A program made the translations under genes and the position numbers. A model generated the notes under the pieces. That model saw only the letters and a list, made by a program, of their open reading frames with translations. It was not told where the DNA came from and ran no database searches. DNA of 64,000 nucleotides from Hetaerina americana. Taxonomy: Eukaryota; Arthropoda; Insecta; Odonata; Calopterygidae. The DNA lies in NCBI GenBank assembly GCA_022747635.1, contig JAKTNV010000005.1, positions 52,305,013 to 52,369,012 on the forward strand, written 5' to 3'. Positions 52,950-64,000 of this stretch are shown in pieces (positions within the stretch are counted from its first letter, which is position 1; each line of letters opens with the position of its first letter).

Positions 52950-53530
52950 GATTCTGCCCAACTCCATGCGTGTCAGAATGGTATGCACGAGGCCGGAAAA
53001 CTTTCTGCGCAAGAGAACCTGTGTAGTTTGCTAGCTTATTTTACGATCAGTTCTACCGGAGGCGTTAAGTGTAATACATCCTTGACGCTAGTTCGCGGCG
53101 TTTAGCGTGTTACCCTCCTCAACGCACGCCTTGATCGTTTGATACCTTCTCGTATACTGCTTCACCGCAGTAATCGGTCGTGACCAGCCATGGGGAGAGC
53201 TGTGACGCGGTTGAAATTTAGCCGTCGGTGGGACGAGGATGTGAGAAGCGTGGTGTCAAGTTGTGCTGCGTGCGTTCGCCCTTAACATCAGGAGTACTTG
53301 CTAAATCGGAATGACGACGCATCGACGAAAAGGGAAGACGTCTGCGTGCACTAGCACCAACCCATACTCGGGCACCGAAAACTGCAGGGGACCACTGACA
53401 GGGAGGATTTAGTGGGTGATGAAATCACAGGAAAGGAGCAGTTTTGAACTCAATTTTGAGCTTATCAAGGATAGATCTTTCGAGAAAAATCAGAAAAAAG
53501 GGGAAATAAAGGAGAGAGGGAAAATATTTA
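52950..53530. other. GC- and CpG-richer unannotated DNA
   Basis: This block is CpG-rich relative to its surroundings (about 53060-53400) but has no open frame of note and no recognised repeat. Confidence 0.45.
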
Positions 53531-53544
53531 GAGACTTTTTTATT

Positions 53545-53757
53545 TAATTCCAAGATGGCGGCGGAGTAACGTCTTCGCCTTCGTAACGTCCAACCCAGAG
53601 GTCGCGGGTTCGATTCCCGCCTAGGTGGATTTTCCTCCATTTAGGGCTTGGTTTTATGTGATTGTCTTTAATGTAATTTCTGTAATGTAAAGGTTAGGTG
53701 GAAGGAGGGACTAAAAGTTTCAACCTCGCCCAATTAAGTCGATAAATAAATAAATAA
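53545..53757 (+). mobile_element. tRNA-derived SINE (family B)
   Basis: The head carries an A-box-like TGGCGGCGGAGTAACG (about 53555-53570) and the exact B box GGTTCGATTCC (about 53606-53616), spaced as in a tRNA and followed by CGCCTAGGTGG. The body (ATTTTCCTCCATTTAGGGCT through AATTAAGTCGATAAATAAAT) ends in (ATAA)n. The head resembles that of family A (GATGG-GC-G-GG-TAACGT), but the bodies differ. No clear target-site duplication was found. The minus-strand frame giving PRRESNPRPLGW is the usual spurious reading of a tRNA-like head. Confidence 0.75.
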
Positions 53758-53759
53758 GA

Positions 53760-56260
53760 GCGGATTTCTATAAAGTTATAATTATACCGACTTATCTCTT
53801 TGAAAGAGTCGTTTACATAAATGCGTACACAAAGAGAGCAATCGAACGTTAAGTAATATAGATTTGAATATATTGAATCGTTCTAATGACAAATAGTTCC
53901 TGTTGGTCCTGTCCAAACAATCAAGTTAGCAGTTGGGTGTCCTATCAATTTCGATTTTCGTATCGTTCTTTTCTTCTTTGACCGGTTTTAGCAGCAAATA
54001 TAAATACGAATTTGGGACCTTTTTTATTAAAGGTATAATAGCCGCGCAGTGTGTTTTAATGAAAAACAATGTAACACACCGAAGCATAACAGCATCAAAT
54101 TTAGTGTGAACGAATTATTAAGTGATTCTCATCGTGAACCTCAGTGTTGATTAAGGAGGATCTTATTCTCGTTTTATGCAATAGTAGCAAAGGTTAACTT
54201 GCCTTTTCATTCAATCTGTCATCTAATATTGGCAAGCAACTAAACAGATTGTCAAGATATACGTCAAGAGCGATATTTCATGAGAAATAAAAAGAAATTA
54301 GTAAAATGAATAAAATTATTCCAGTGATCTTAGGGTACAAGGGCGTGGTAAAACGAATTTGATGCTCAAATGTGAAAAACGTTGTTAGTTTCGTACGACG
54401 ATTATCATAGAGTCATCCTTTTTCAAATCCATTCTTTCCTTTCCCATTTAATTAAAAATGTAGGTGTTTACTATTGGCAATGGAGCATATCCTATTCCTG
54501 GTGGCTATTAGATCTTGAATACATCTTCAGACGAAGTAATAGGCGGTTTTTTTATGTATATCAGAGCATGATACAAACGCAAAAATGCTTTGGCCAGCTA
54601 TTTTCAAAATTTATATTCGATTTGGGAAATAATGTTGTGGTCATGATGAATAAATGCCGCCAATCAATGGTCCTCATCTACGCAATACCCCATCCGCGAT
54701 TGATGTAATTCGGGTTAACAGAAGAGGAGTACGAAGTCGTCGGTTTGACAACAATTTCAACCGACCTCTCCATGAAAAGTAGGAGTACCATTGAATGCCC
54801 ATTTACTTTTTTGGCGTTTTTTTTTGTTCATCTGGAAGCAAAAAGCACACATTATTTCGAACGGTCACGGAATTACCTCATAATCGCCTTCCCACTCCCC
54901 AGCCAAACGTGTGTGACCACAAAATGATTTTCTACATTTTTTTGTTGACAGAGTATAAGTCGCAAGAGGACTAGCATTATAGGCATAACTGTGATTATTT
55001 TTCAAAATTTGTAAAGTTGTCGCAAGCAAAATATTCATCCGACATTGATGGAATGAGACAACTCTTAATTTATTTGATTCCTTTTTGTGCAGATTTTTTC
55101 CATAATTTCTGAGCCCGCAAAAAACCTCTTGCCGAGTGATGTGAACACTCGCTTTAGAATTAAAGTATTGAAAAGGCTGTTTCTTATTTCGTTGTAATAT
55201 TGTCATGTAGTTACAAATACTGTGCTCATAACTGTTTAAAATATATTATTTCTTTCAAATTTCAGTATTTATGCTTGTCCTCTGCGATAATTTAACTACC
55301 TAACATGATGAAATAAATATACCCAAGTGAACATGCCATAAAATGAACTGATATTTATTTATTTAAACTTTGAAGTTATATACGTTTTAAATTGAAATGC
55401 AAATTTCTAGCAATATATATCTTTAATAATGCAATTTAAGTGTGTCAAAATTATTATATACTTTTTTGCCTTGCTTCTCGCGAAATTCCTTGTATTATCC
55501 TTACTCTCCCAACAGTTTAGAGAATCACTACTCAGTGAGTTCTTAAAACAACAGCGGTAAATAAAAAAAATATACTAAAAGTTTTAAAGATTTGGTCTTA
55601 AATAATGTTAATTCTATACTTTCTCACCATAGTTGTGAGAAAATTGAAATTTTCGAAAATCAAAATTAAGGCAGTAAAATTGATCAAAGAGAGCTCAGGT
55701 ACAGATTTTCATTCCAAGAGATATGTTAAGGTATCAAGGAGTGTAAATATTGGTTATAATGATTCCCGGGTAAATGGAATGTAAAAACCAGAACAAAGCA
55801 GCAATAAAATGAAATGAGTAGAAATGTAGATATAATAACATTATTATTCCAATGTTTTGCTCTTCTTCTGCCATATGTCCTCAAATTACTCCCCCAAAGA
55901 TACCACTCTTTAAAATTCCATACAGTAAAAAACCACATATCTTATCTTTTGTTGACTGCATGGCATATCTACGCTCAATTCTAGATTAATACTTAAAGGC
56001 GTCCGACAAAATGAATGCTTACATAAGAAAAATTAGAAAGAAACTTCGAATTTTAGGTGGTCCACGCAACTTTCACAAGAAAGAGACTCACTCTTGAGAC
56101 ACGTGGCTTCAACCACCAACAATTCGAAACATAGTGAGTTTCTTTTCTTTTTTGTGTGTTTCTGTGTTTTTGTTTTGTCCACTAGTGCTAACTTCATATG
56201 CATTACGAGACCCTCGTATTATTCAGGTCCATGAGACCTTCGCATAAGTGTGTTAGTTAG
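53760..56260. other. AT-rich DNA with no recognised gene
   Basis: Frames up to 113 codons (54382-54708 plus, 54865-55206 minus) show no recognisable motif. Nothing else can be supported. Confidence 0.5.
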
Positions 56261-56262
56261 TG

Positions 56263-56263
<1 letters not shown>

Positions 56264-56333
<70 letters not shown>
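56264..56333. repeat. (TA)n microsatellite
   Basis: About 70 bases of TA dinucleotide, ending ATACATACAT. It adjoins LINE sequence on its right. Confidence 0.95.
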
Positions 56334-56337
<4 letters not shown>

Positions 56338-56339
56338 CA

Positions 56340-56800
56340 TATTCACAAAATTATATGTCCCTTAATTCCTTTCCTTTCTCATCGTCGAGTATACCAGCAA
56401 CTAAGCTGTCTCTTTCCACGCTATATCCTTTTTCTATTTCTAAGCTTGCTAGTCTGAGTTCATTATCACAGAGTTCTACTATATCTTCCTTCCTTTTCTC
56501 TTGTTTTTTTCTGTTTCAACTATTATCTTACCTGACTTAACTGTTGACGCAGATCTTTTTTTTTACTTTCTAATAGTGTTTTAATCTTCTTATATAGTGC
56601 ATCTATTTCACCCGTCTTCAAACATTCTATATCCTCGTACTGCGTCTTCCACCATGCTTCCTTTACTTTAGTAGTTTTCCATCTCAATCTATTATTTAAC
56701 TCTTGGTATTTCCTTTCGCCTAACTCTGTGTTCACATTCTTCTACTTTCTTCTCTAATCTATCTTTCCAATCATATCATCCGTGATCATTATAAGAATAA
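56340..56800 (-). mobile_element. RTE-like LINE linker fragment (minus strand)
   Basis: The minus strand at about 56780-56523 reads DDMIGKID, then NVNTELGERKYQELNNRLRW, KTTKVKEAWWKTQYEDIEC and LKTGEIDALYKKIKTLLESK. This matches the segment between endonuclease and RT of the same family: the 20505-22385 copy has WISDEMIRNIA, VN-ELGGAKFKKLNNKLSRV at the same place. The LINE is cut off at the (TA)n array on the left, before the RT begins. One 70-codon frame (56735-56523) is intact; the rest has stops. Confidence 0.75.
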
Positions 56801-56824
56801 CATTGCGTTCCACCAAAGCAAATG

Positions 56825-57045
56825 TATCCATTTTTTTAATATCAATAGCACTTACTCCTTCCAACACAATCATTAGCATTAAAAATGCATAAATTGCAAA
56901 GAATAAAAGTCAAATCACCTTGACCGGGATCCCGGTGAAGGCGAATGATAATCACAACTTGACACTTTTGTACTTTAATGCATAGTAGCGAGTAACTCCG
57001 TTAAAAAGTTACTGTGGTTGCATCTTCCTTGAGTTCTTTGAATTT
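56825..57045. mobile_element. Family C repeat, head-to-head pair with central palindrome
   Basis: The right half (56925-57045, plus) reads GAAGGCGAATGATAATCAC, TTTAATGCATAGTAGCGAG, TAACTCCGTTAAAAAGTTAC. The left half (minus) diverges from the same point and shares GGTCAAGGTGATTTGACTTT, GCAATTTATGCATTTTTAAT and an ATGATTGTGTTGGAAG block. The centre (about 56909-56934) is a near-perfect palindrome CCTTGACCGGGATCCCGGTG-AAGG. It corresponds to the acceptor and T-arm part of the tRNA-like head. The left half is more decayed. Confidence 0.6.
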
Positions 57046-57067
57046 GTCTAAGGTGTAGCACACTAAG

Positions 57068-57235
57068 CGGATGAAGGAAGGGTGGGGTGAGGCCCGGCGT
57101 CAGCATTAGCTTACTTTTAAAGGCGGGTTCCGAAAGAGGTCCACAGTTTAATGTTTGATCCCGCGGACGATATTATCTATTCTTTTGAAGTGCTCTCCAT
57201 TTAGCAACCCAAGTAGGGATAGGGATGCCAAACTA
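57068..57235 (-). mobile_element. SINE family A, head-less copy (minus strand)
   Basis: The plus strand reads GGATGAAGGAAGGGTGGGG, CCCGGCGTCAGCATTAGCTT, and CAACCCAAGTAGGGATAGGG, in the same order as the complement of the SINE at 22401-22709. The tRNA head (beyond the AGGTATCTCGATCCCTACTT region) is missing. It lies about 20 bases after the family C pair, so the two elements are close neighbours or one inserted beside the other. Confidence 0.75.
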
Positions 57236-57239
57236 CATG

Positions 57240-59700
57240 AGTATGGAAATACTCCTGTCCTTTGTTTTGAATATAAAACTACCTTGAATAAATGAAAAAC
57301 TCCAACAGCCGTAAACAGTTTACCTTTCTAGACAAGTTACAAATGAGATTAGTTGGCTAACACCACAAGTCAAAGGATTAGATCAAGGGAAAGCGATAAG
57401 AAAGGCGAAGAAAGATAGCTCACTTCAACTTATGTTGTCGTGACGATTCACCTTCTGTACGCTGAAGAGGACTACTTTGTGGCCGAAATACGCGTATTCG
57501 TATTCACCTTTCTAATCCCTTTCCTTTTTTACCCTTTACCCCATCCTTTTACTTGTGGCGTTAGCCAAATAATCTATCTTATTTGTACTTTGTTAAGAAA
57601 GGTAAATTGTATACGACTATTGGAGCTTTTCATTTATTCAATACCACTAGCCGTAAGAGCTCAATTCTATCAATATTAAAATACCTGTATTTTGTTTTAA
57701 GCATAAAAATAGATTCTTCAAAAGTTCCTCTGCAGCTAAATTTATTTTAATATTTTGCAAAGATACAATCAAGAAAATATTCAAGCTCGGAATTAATTTT
57801 TACCAGAATCCGTAAAAAAACAATGTACAATTGTAAAAGTACTAGGTTCACGGGTTCTCGCTATACTTTGAGTCGTTGGGACACACTCCAACTGACTCAA
57901 AAACTAATGTACTCTGAGCCGGAGTGAATGCAGAGTAAAAATTTAAACATAATTCTTTCATAATAAACCCACTTAAGTTTCACCTGCAAATCTGAATGGA
58001 AGTTAAGTAGGTCTCGTTGGTCCGAGATTTTCTCGGAAGCTCATAATACTAGCTTCTCATGGCCAACCGTGTGACTCTTTCAAGATCTCGCAGGCGAGGC
58101 TTATGGCATGAGAGATTGAGACATGCACCTCCCAAGACCTAACATGTAATCCTCTGGAAATAGTAGAGCAGCGTCTATGATTTCTCGCAGTACAATGCAA
58201 TACTACGCCTGCCCCCAAGGCTGACGTTTTAAGCCGCTAAAAATAACAAACTCACGTCTCAGCCTCTCCTATTAGAATGAGTTTCCTAATTATAAAAGGA
58301 GAATGCTTTAAGACAAAATGTGGCAAACAGGAGAAAAATCTCTTCCGAAATGCCAGCGCAGTCGAATAGGATAATACTTAACGCCAAAATATGCATCCGA
58401 TTCGCGATACCGCACAATTAAAAAATATTTTCGATGATTTATGCAAAGACTTTAATAAATCATTTTCATCTCACATTTTATTAGAGTAATCAATTTTATT
58501 GATTGAGTGATGGGTGAGGTCAACCCCATTTACACCAGGAAAGTATTCCTCAAATGATTACAGCAATCCTCCTTGCATTTTAAAATTTTTATTTAACAAT
58601 AGAAATCGGATAAATAAGTTTCGTGTCGGATTAATAATACATTCAAATATGTTTTGATTTTCCTAATACCCATGCTGAGGGTCTGCGGTTTGCCATTGGT
58701 TGTGAAGGGTCTTTGACAGAGTGCAATGTTGACCAGAGTTCATCATCTAATTCTAACATTCAATCCTTCGAATAATTTTTCTGATTGAAGTCAATGAAAT
58801 CTCGAGAAGACACTCATATGCCAGTGTATTCAAGTTATTAAAAAAAAATTCCAATTTATACACCCTACCTTCAGCACTTTGATACAAACAGTAATTTCAT
58901 TATTCGATGCCTATATAAAATCAAATAATTAATCTCTATCTATTATTTATATTAAATGTTAAAGAAAATTTAAATTTTGTTTTAAAGCACAGATAGGGAG
59001 TTTGTCACTTAACGAAAATACGTCGTTTCCATTATAATGGAAGAATATAGCAGGCTTTACTTCACACGTAATTTATACACCGACCATGACTTTAACAATT
59101 TTGTTCATCATAGTAGAAGTCCTAGCACAGTGGGCTCATTTACATATAAAAATTTAAGGATGAGGAAGTTTAGGTGGAGGGAATTCTGGCGACTTGTAGA
59201 CAAAGAGAATGGTGAAGTGAGAGAGTGTTCAATGCATTAATGAGAATGGGGGGGAGTAAGAGTGATGAGACGCGTAAGATCATTTTCATGGCAAAGAAAA
59301 AGGGTCGTTGATCATATAAAACGTGGAAAAAAATCTGGTTTTGCCAAACACGAGTCTCAGGAGAACTGTATCGGTAATTTGGACGTTATCCTTTTACACC
59401 ATGTGGACAAATAGCAGAAGCTTGGACACTTGCAGCAATAGGAAATAGTTAATCTCCAACACACTTTTTAACTTTTTAGCGAGCATTTTTTCCGCATTCC
59501 TTAGCTTCTTCTTAAAATTTACCCAGCTTCAAAACTAGACGTCTACAATAACTGTTGACCTTAACCTATTGGGTGACTCCTTCCCATAAACATCCCTTGT
59601 GGCCTCACTTTCACCGGTTCAGGTCGCACTTGTGTTTTCCCCAAATAGTAACATTACAATTTCCTCCCTCTCGATGCTCTGCGGATTCGATCCGCACTCC
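57240..59700. other. AT-rich DNA with no recognised gene
   Basis: No frame over 80 codons and no recognised repeat. A moderately GC-rich patch lies at 58010-58270. Just before 59705 there is a GCGGAT-TCG-ATCCGC palindrome (59687-59701). Confidence 0.5.
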
Positions 59701-59704
59701 CTTT

Positions 59705-59880
59705 AAAGTTAGATAAGAGTATGATGACAATGCAAGAATTTCAGAATTTACAAATCATTCGCCTGGTCAAGGCGAATGGTTTTTACACTCTTACATTTTC
59801 GCATCGCAATGCATATTAGTGAATGACTCCGTCAAAAGTTACCGTCACGGCATCTCACGCAGTTTCTTGGAAGAATATGG
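59705..59880. mobile_element. Family C repeat, head-to-head pair (foldback)
   Basis: The right half (about 59765-59880, plus) carries the full body: AAGGCGAATGGTTTTTACAC, GCAATGCATATTAGTGAATG, ACTCCGTCAAAAGTTACCGT, CACGGCATCTCACGCAGTTT and CTTGG. The left half (59762-59705, minus) reads GGCGAATGATTTGTAAATTC, TGAAATTCTTGCATTGTCAT. The two are joined by a short GGTC spacer between ATTCGCCT and AAGGCGAAT, making a foldback with arms of about 55 bases. Confidence 0.72.
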
Positions 59881-59884
59881 TTTT

Positions 59885-60495
59885 TCTATGATTGAATTTT
59901 TACCTTTTTAATGCATTGCTCACTTGAAACCATGTCGATGCATTGAGAGGGAAAATTGACCAGTGCTATGCTTTTATCTAAGTGTCCATTCAAGGAACGT
60001 TCATTTTTTATGTTCCTCTTAAAATGTGTGAGCGAAGAACCTAATTGCTAAGATCAATCAATATGCCCCATACATGAATTAAATATAAAAGATGGGCACC
60101 AACTCTGAATGGTAAATAGCTTAATAAAATAATGAATTCCTCTGACAGATTTGGTGATATTTACACAGCATCCTAACTTTACAATACACTATGACCGCTT
60201 GCTACTTGTTCAACAGAGAAAAAGGTTAACAAAATTATGGGTAATGCAATAATTGAGAGATCAAAATGAAAACAACATAGCATGAAGGTCAAACCATAAA
60301 TAGGATAAAAATCTGCCACCATGGATGACATATGGTGGCCTAAAATCTTGCCGGTCGGGCTCAATACTTTGAATTACTTCTATGAGAGAGAAACCTTTCT
60401 TGGCTAGATTAATCAAAGCAAATGCATGAATTGAATTAGTGAAAACAAAAGGGATAGGCACAATAGCAAATGGAGAAGCACTTCAAAGCTCAAGA
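59885..60495. other. AT-rich DNA with no recognised feature
   Basis: Two short minus frames (60179-60461) are not recognisable. Confidence 0.5.
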
Positions 60496-60499
60496 AACC

Positions 60500-60735
60500 T
60501 GCGGAAAATACTAATTAAAGGCGAAAATGATTGGCCACATGCTGAAGATCTATGGCTCACGGAATACCACAATTGAAGAAAACATAGAAAAATGTATTAA
60601 AATGGAAGGTCAATGAATGCTATGAGAAGAGATGGATAGAAGATCATAGAGTAAGAAACTATCAGGAAATGAAGGCATTTAACATGGAACTGGGTAACTT
60701 TGAGAGCTGCTGGAAACTAACCCATGGGTTAACCG
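60500..60735 (+). mobile_element. LINE RT C-terminal remnant
   Basis: One frame reads KMIGHMLK, then GSRNTTIEENIEK, resembling the RWIGHVLRHDxLxxTIIEGxxxG block that lies downstream of the thumb in RTE- and related LINEs. Further on, YQEMKAFNMELGNFESCWKL matches the SYxxMKxLAxDRxxWR ending. Stops interrupt the middle. Which family it belongs to is uncertain. Confidence 0.5.
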
Positions 60736-60739
60736 GCAA

Positions 60740-63560
60740 TGATAATCATTACGCAGGTAGAAATTAGAGTCGACGACAGCGTCACCCTTGGTAAGTATGT
60801 CCCTAGAACTTCAATAACATGTAATTTTTTTAATCTCGTGACCAAAACCGGGAGTCGAATACCTCAGAGAAGCTTACGTTCAGAGGGACCTGCAGTGTTC
60901 TTAGCAATCTACGGCGATGCAACACCGTTCTACATCGGGTGACAAGGGACAAGAGTGCTAATCCGGACAACTGTAATGGTAATTCCACGAGTTAATCCTA
61001 TTCATCTATCCCAACCCAGCGCCATTTCGCCTAAGCATTTCACACCCGCGTTCCTAATCACGCCCATACTAACCCCCATTCTACCCCTCGTTCAATGCGG
61101 TTTCCACCCCCGACCAACACTCACCAATTCCCCTCTCGATGGGGCCTTTCCAGGTGTCGCCCCATTTAAACAAACACGTTTCCTTTCTCCCACCTCTGCC
61201 CTACGCTCACTTACATCCTTGCGCTCCCCTGCTCCCGCTTTTTACTTCCCTTGCATTTATTTATTCACCCCTCTCCATCCTGCCAGTGACAACTTCTCTC
61301 TCGCCCACCATCCTCCAGTTTCCGTCCCACCCACCCACAACTCCCTCTCTCTCTTTCTATCCCTCACTCGTCCCCTCACCTCTCCAATAAAAACACGAAG
61401 AAACACTTTTTTCTTCAATTTTTTTTACCGACCTCGTTCTCCTCGCTTTCCTCTCCTTAAGACCCTCCCCCGTTCCGTCCAAAACCCCCTCCCATGTATA
61501 TAAATTTACATCTCAAGTTTGTTTTACTCTCGTCAACGGAGAATGAGAGAGGGGATTGTGTAAGGTGAAATGTGAGTTTTTTTTGGCGTATTTATATGGA
61601 GGAAGATAAAAAAAGAGGAGTAGGTGGGAGTAGTGTGGGGCTGGGCAGTATTATCACTACTCAATATATTTATTTCCCAAGTGAGATCTCACTTAAAACA
61701 GGTTCTTAGTAAATAGAATTCTTAAGATGACAACAATTAGATTACCAAAACAGGTCAAGATAAGATATGTAAAAGGAAACTTAAATAAATTTAGTCACAA
61801 GACTATTATGTGAAGAAAAAATTAGAAAAATACTCGAACACTGAAGTTTAAATTAATTCTAGAAAAATTTGGATAATATCTTTAGTAAAAATGATTGAAT
61901 GAAATATTGACTCTAGAATTAGTAAAAATTTATCCAACTGATAAAATGTAGTACTAATAAGTTACGGAAGTAATATTTGCCAAAGACATGCGCCTTAAGG
62001 TTATTTGCTCTGCAAGTTACTCGTAAATAATTTTATTTAATACCGTTTAGCCTTGTATCATAGCGATAATTATGCGAAATTAATGTTGTAATTTAACCAT
62101 TACCAACAAGTTTTCTCGCATGCATAGAACAGTAGTTGAATCTTAGTTACTGTAGTTAATATACAGCTTTCGTTATAAATGATTTAATCAATTTATTACC
62201 ATAGATTGAATTATGCTTAGCATTACATTTTTTATTGCAGTAACTTTCTCTTACCTTAGATATTAGCTATGCTTAATTTGAATGGAGCATTTCTATCATA
62301 ACATCGACCCCAGTCATACATACTAGGGTTAGCCTCCAGAGTACCAGGCTGCTGAATATCCTCTGGTATTCTCGTACCCTCCATACCTTTTTCCCGGCCT
62401 ACCCTCCCTCCCCTGAGCTCTCTTAGCCCCGAACCTCGCCGCATTTTCTCGACTCTTTCCCTCTCCTTTCTCCATGTTTAGATGTATGGAAAGGGACCAA
62501 CTGCTTTGGTTCGCGGAATTCTTGTTTGTCTCTAGATCTGAGTGGGATAGGGGCATCGCGGGAAGGCGGTAAAGTCAGGCTTCAACTATTTTCCCCTCAA
62601 GGAAGGCCTTTTCGATAAACTCCCCCTTCCCAGTAATCCCATGGACGACTTCTTTCAACGAAACCCACATCCCCAGACTACTTCCTCCCCAATGCGTTCA
62701 GTGTATGTGTGATATATTCATCAACCCTCGCTCTCTCCCTCTTTCAATATTTTCCCACATACCGACACACGTGCGCGAGCGTCTTCGTAATTATTTTTGC
62801 ATGCAAATTGGCTCGCGTGAGGAGTGATCGATTCTTCTCGCTCGCAGGCGATAAGAGAGGCGCAGAGTGCTCGAGCGAAGCTCGAAAGCGATTATTGGCA
62901 TTTCTCTCAGGCTGCCTGCCCCATATTTTAAAGCCATCTGGAAAGGCTTACTTCCTCAAATCATTCTTGGGCTTGGTATTGTGGAGTCGCGAAGAGTCAG
63001 CTCTTAGGAACGATGATTGAATGACCGTGCATAGGAGTGGACCGGCATCACCTCTAGAAAAATCGGACTGACTGAGACCATCCATCATTCCAAGGAACTG
63101 AGTACATGTCAAGTAAAATGGGGCTAGGTACTCGAAAGACGACTTAGGACAATCACAAGGATGACCTTCGACTCCCTAATACAGCGAGATCTGCATAAAG
63201 AGCCTTCCAATTCCTGGTGCAGAGTTAAAGGCAGGCTGTTTCATTCCACCTGCCAAATGGGCATCAATGTTTCTTCTATTGAGCACGCGACGATTCATTC
63301 AATTAATTAGAGTAAAATATTTAATTCCCTTCCTAAAATATAACTCCTAAAAATCCCCGTGTGAGTCAGACGGTTACTTTGATTCTAAAATTTAAGTTTT
63401 TTTTATTTTTCCATAGGGGTGGAGTTTTAGTTTTCTGAATGTGTTTTTTAATCAGTGATTTAACAGAAAAATAAATATGATGGTGACAATATGGTTTAGT
63501 TTTAAACAGCAGACAGTAAGCGTCATTGATACGAATCTCTTAAAGTGGTTCAAGTGCAAC
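60740..63560. other. Unannotated DNA with a long pyrimidine-rich tract
   Basis: The plus strand is C/T-rich from about 60990 to 61500, giving a 182-codon frame (60955-61503) made mostly of Pro, Ser, Leu, Thr and Phe that I regard as compositional. A GC/CpG-rich patch (62760-62900) includes an E-box CACGTG at 62767-62772 and a TTTGCATGCAAA palindrome at 62796-62807. No gene is recognised. Confidence 0.5.
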
Positions 63561-63562
63561 AA

Positions 63563-63565
<3 letters not shown>

Positions 63566-63623
<58 letters not shown>
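63566..63623. repeat. (TA)n microsatellite
   Basis: About 58 bases of perfect TA repeat. Confidence 0.95.
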
Positions 63624-63628
<5 letters not shown>

Positions 63629-63799
63629 ATTTTAGTTTGCTTGCATTCTGTATTACAGGTATGTAGGTTTCGTTTCTCATTTTAACCGCGGCAATCTATT
63701 TCTTCCAATGCAGACGGATTTGAATTCCGTCGAAATGATCAAGAAATGACGTGTGAGTGATCTTTTTCTGTGTTCTTATATTGTTTGTTACTGTCAAAG

Positions 63800-63800
<1 letters not shown>
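63624..63800. other. Short unannotated spacer between TA arrays
   Basis: Nothing recognised. Confidence 0.4.

Positions 63801-63848
<48 letters not shown>
63801..63848. repeat. (TA)n microsatellite
   Basis: About 48 bases of perfect TA repeat, directly before mariner C-terminal sequence. Confidence 0.95.
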
Positions 63849-63849
<1 letters not shown>

Positions 63850-63854
63850 GAGTA

Positions 63855-63973
63855 TATCAGTCGTCAGTTGGCTTCGCGACGCAGCGGGAAAAAGGTACGA
63901 TGCCGGTATTAAAAAGCTGCTTACAAAGATGCAAAAAGTGATTGATCGTCAAGGCAGCAATGTAGAAAAATAG
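63855..63973 (+). pseudogene. mariner transposase C-terminus fragment
   Basis: The frame ends SWLRDAAGKRYDAGIKKLL followed by TKMQKVIDRQGSNVEK and a stop. It matches the C-terminus of mariner transposases (a WL motif, FY-x-GI-KL, RW-KCID--GDYVEK). Everything upstream of the tryptophan-leucine motif has been replaced by the (TA)n array. The window ends shortly after, so a possible right TIR cannot be checked. Confidence 0.65.
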
Positions 63974-64000
63974 CTAAATACTCGAACTTTCCAACGATGC

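Noticed and set aside
53425..53640. Minus-strand frame with PRRESNPRPLGW
   Set aside because: This is the usual spurious reading across a tRNA-like SINE head (B box), not a gene.
60955..61503. 182-codon plus-strand frame
   Set aside because: Pyrimidine-rich DNA lacks stop codons; the product is low-complexity and unrecognisable.

Overview
This is eukaryotic, non-coding, AT-rich DNA, most likely from an arthropod and probably an insect. The evidence is the mobile DNA. There are CR1-clade LINE remnants whose 3' ends share a conserved tail (CCGCAAG box plus a ATGTAGAT-type repeat). There is an RTE-like LINE family (endonuclease plus reverse transcriptase, simple-repeat 3' end), several mariner-family DNA transposons, and tRNA-derived SINEs. 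I find no intact protein-coding gene, no intact tRNA or rRNA gene, no CRISPR array and no bacterial-type operon. Almost every open frame is short, sits in low-complexity DNA, or belongs to a dead transposon. The window therefore looks like intergenic or intronic sequence of a repeat-rich genome.

Layout: 1-9190 is mostly unannotated AT-rich DNA with one perfect 12-bp-arm palindrome (5078-5103), a short LINE 3' end (about 5300-5395) and a pyrimidine-rich block (7470-8010). 9190-11441 is a three-part mosaic of CR1 reverse transcriptase, mariner transposase and RTE-like LINE C-terminus, ending in (TA)n. 13955-14820 holds a CR1 tail and an inverted pair of a tRNA-headed repeat. 17985-18378 is another RTE-like 3' fragment. 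20088-23090 is the most informative locus: one RTE-like LINE copy split into two opposite-strand parts that tile the element with little overlap (a twin-priming 5' inversion), later broken by a tRNA-derived SINE with a target-site duplication. 24558-24891 is a compound AAAT/TA/TG microsatellite.

31340-31650, 44745-45560 and 46615-46850 are minus-strand CR1/RT remnants. 33405-33501 is an isolated 47-bp-stem hairpin. 38040-41200 is a CpG- and GC-rich stretch with G-runs and pyrimidine/purine tracts. 41871-42575 is a dead mariner. 43656-44212 is a short, internally deleted mariner with identical 30-bp terminal inverted repeats and TA on both sides. 51480-53760 holds two CR1 tails, a degenerate tandem array of about 60 bp period, and a third tRNA-derived SINE. 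56264-57235 and 59705-59880 hold more head-to-head copies of the tRNA-headed repeat, a second copy of the first SINE and a LINE linker fragment. The right end has (TA)n arrays and a mariner C-terminus.

No functional pathway is encoded. The elements interact only as layers of insertion: SINE into LINE, mariner beside or inside LINE, microsatellites at LINE 3' ends.
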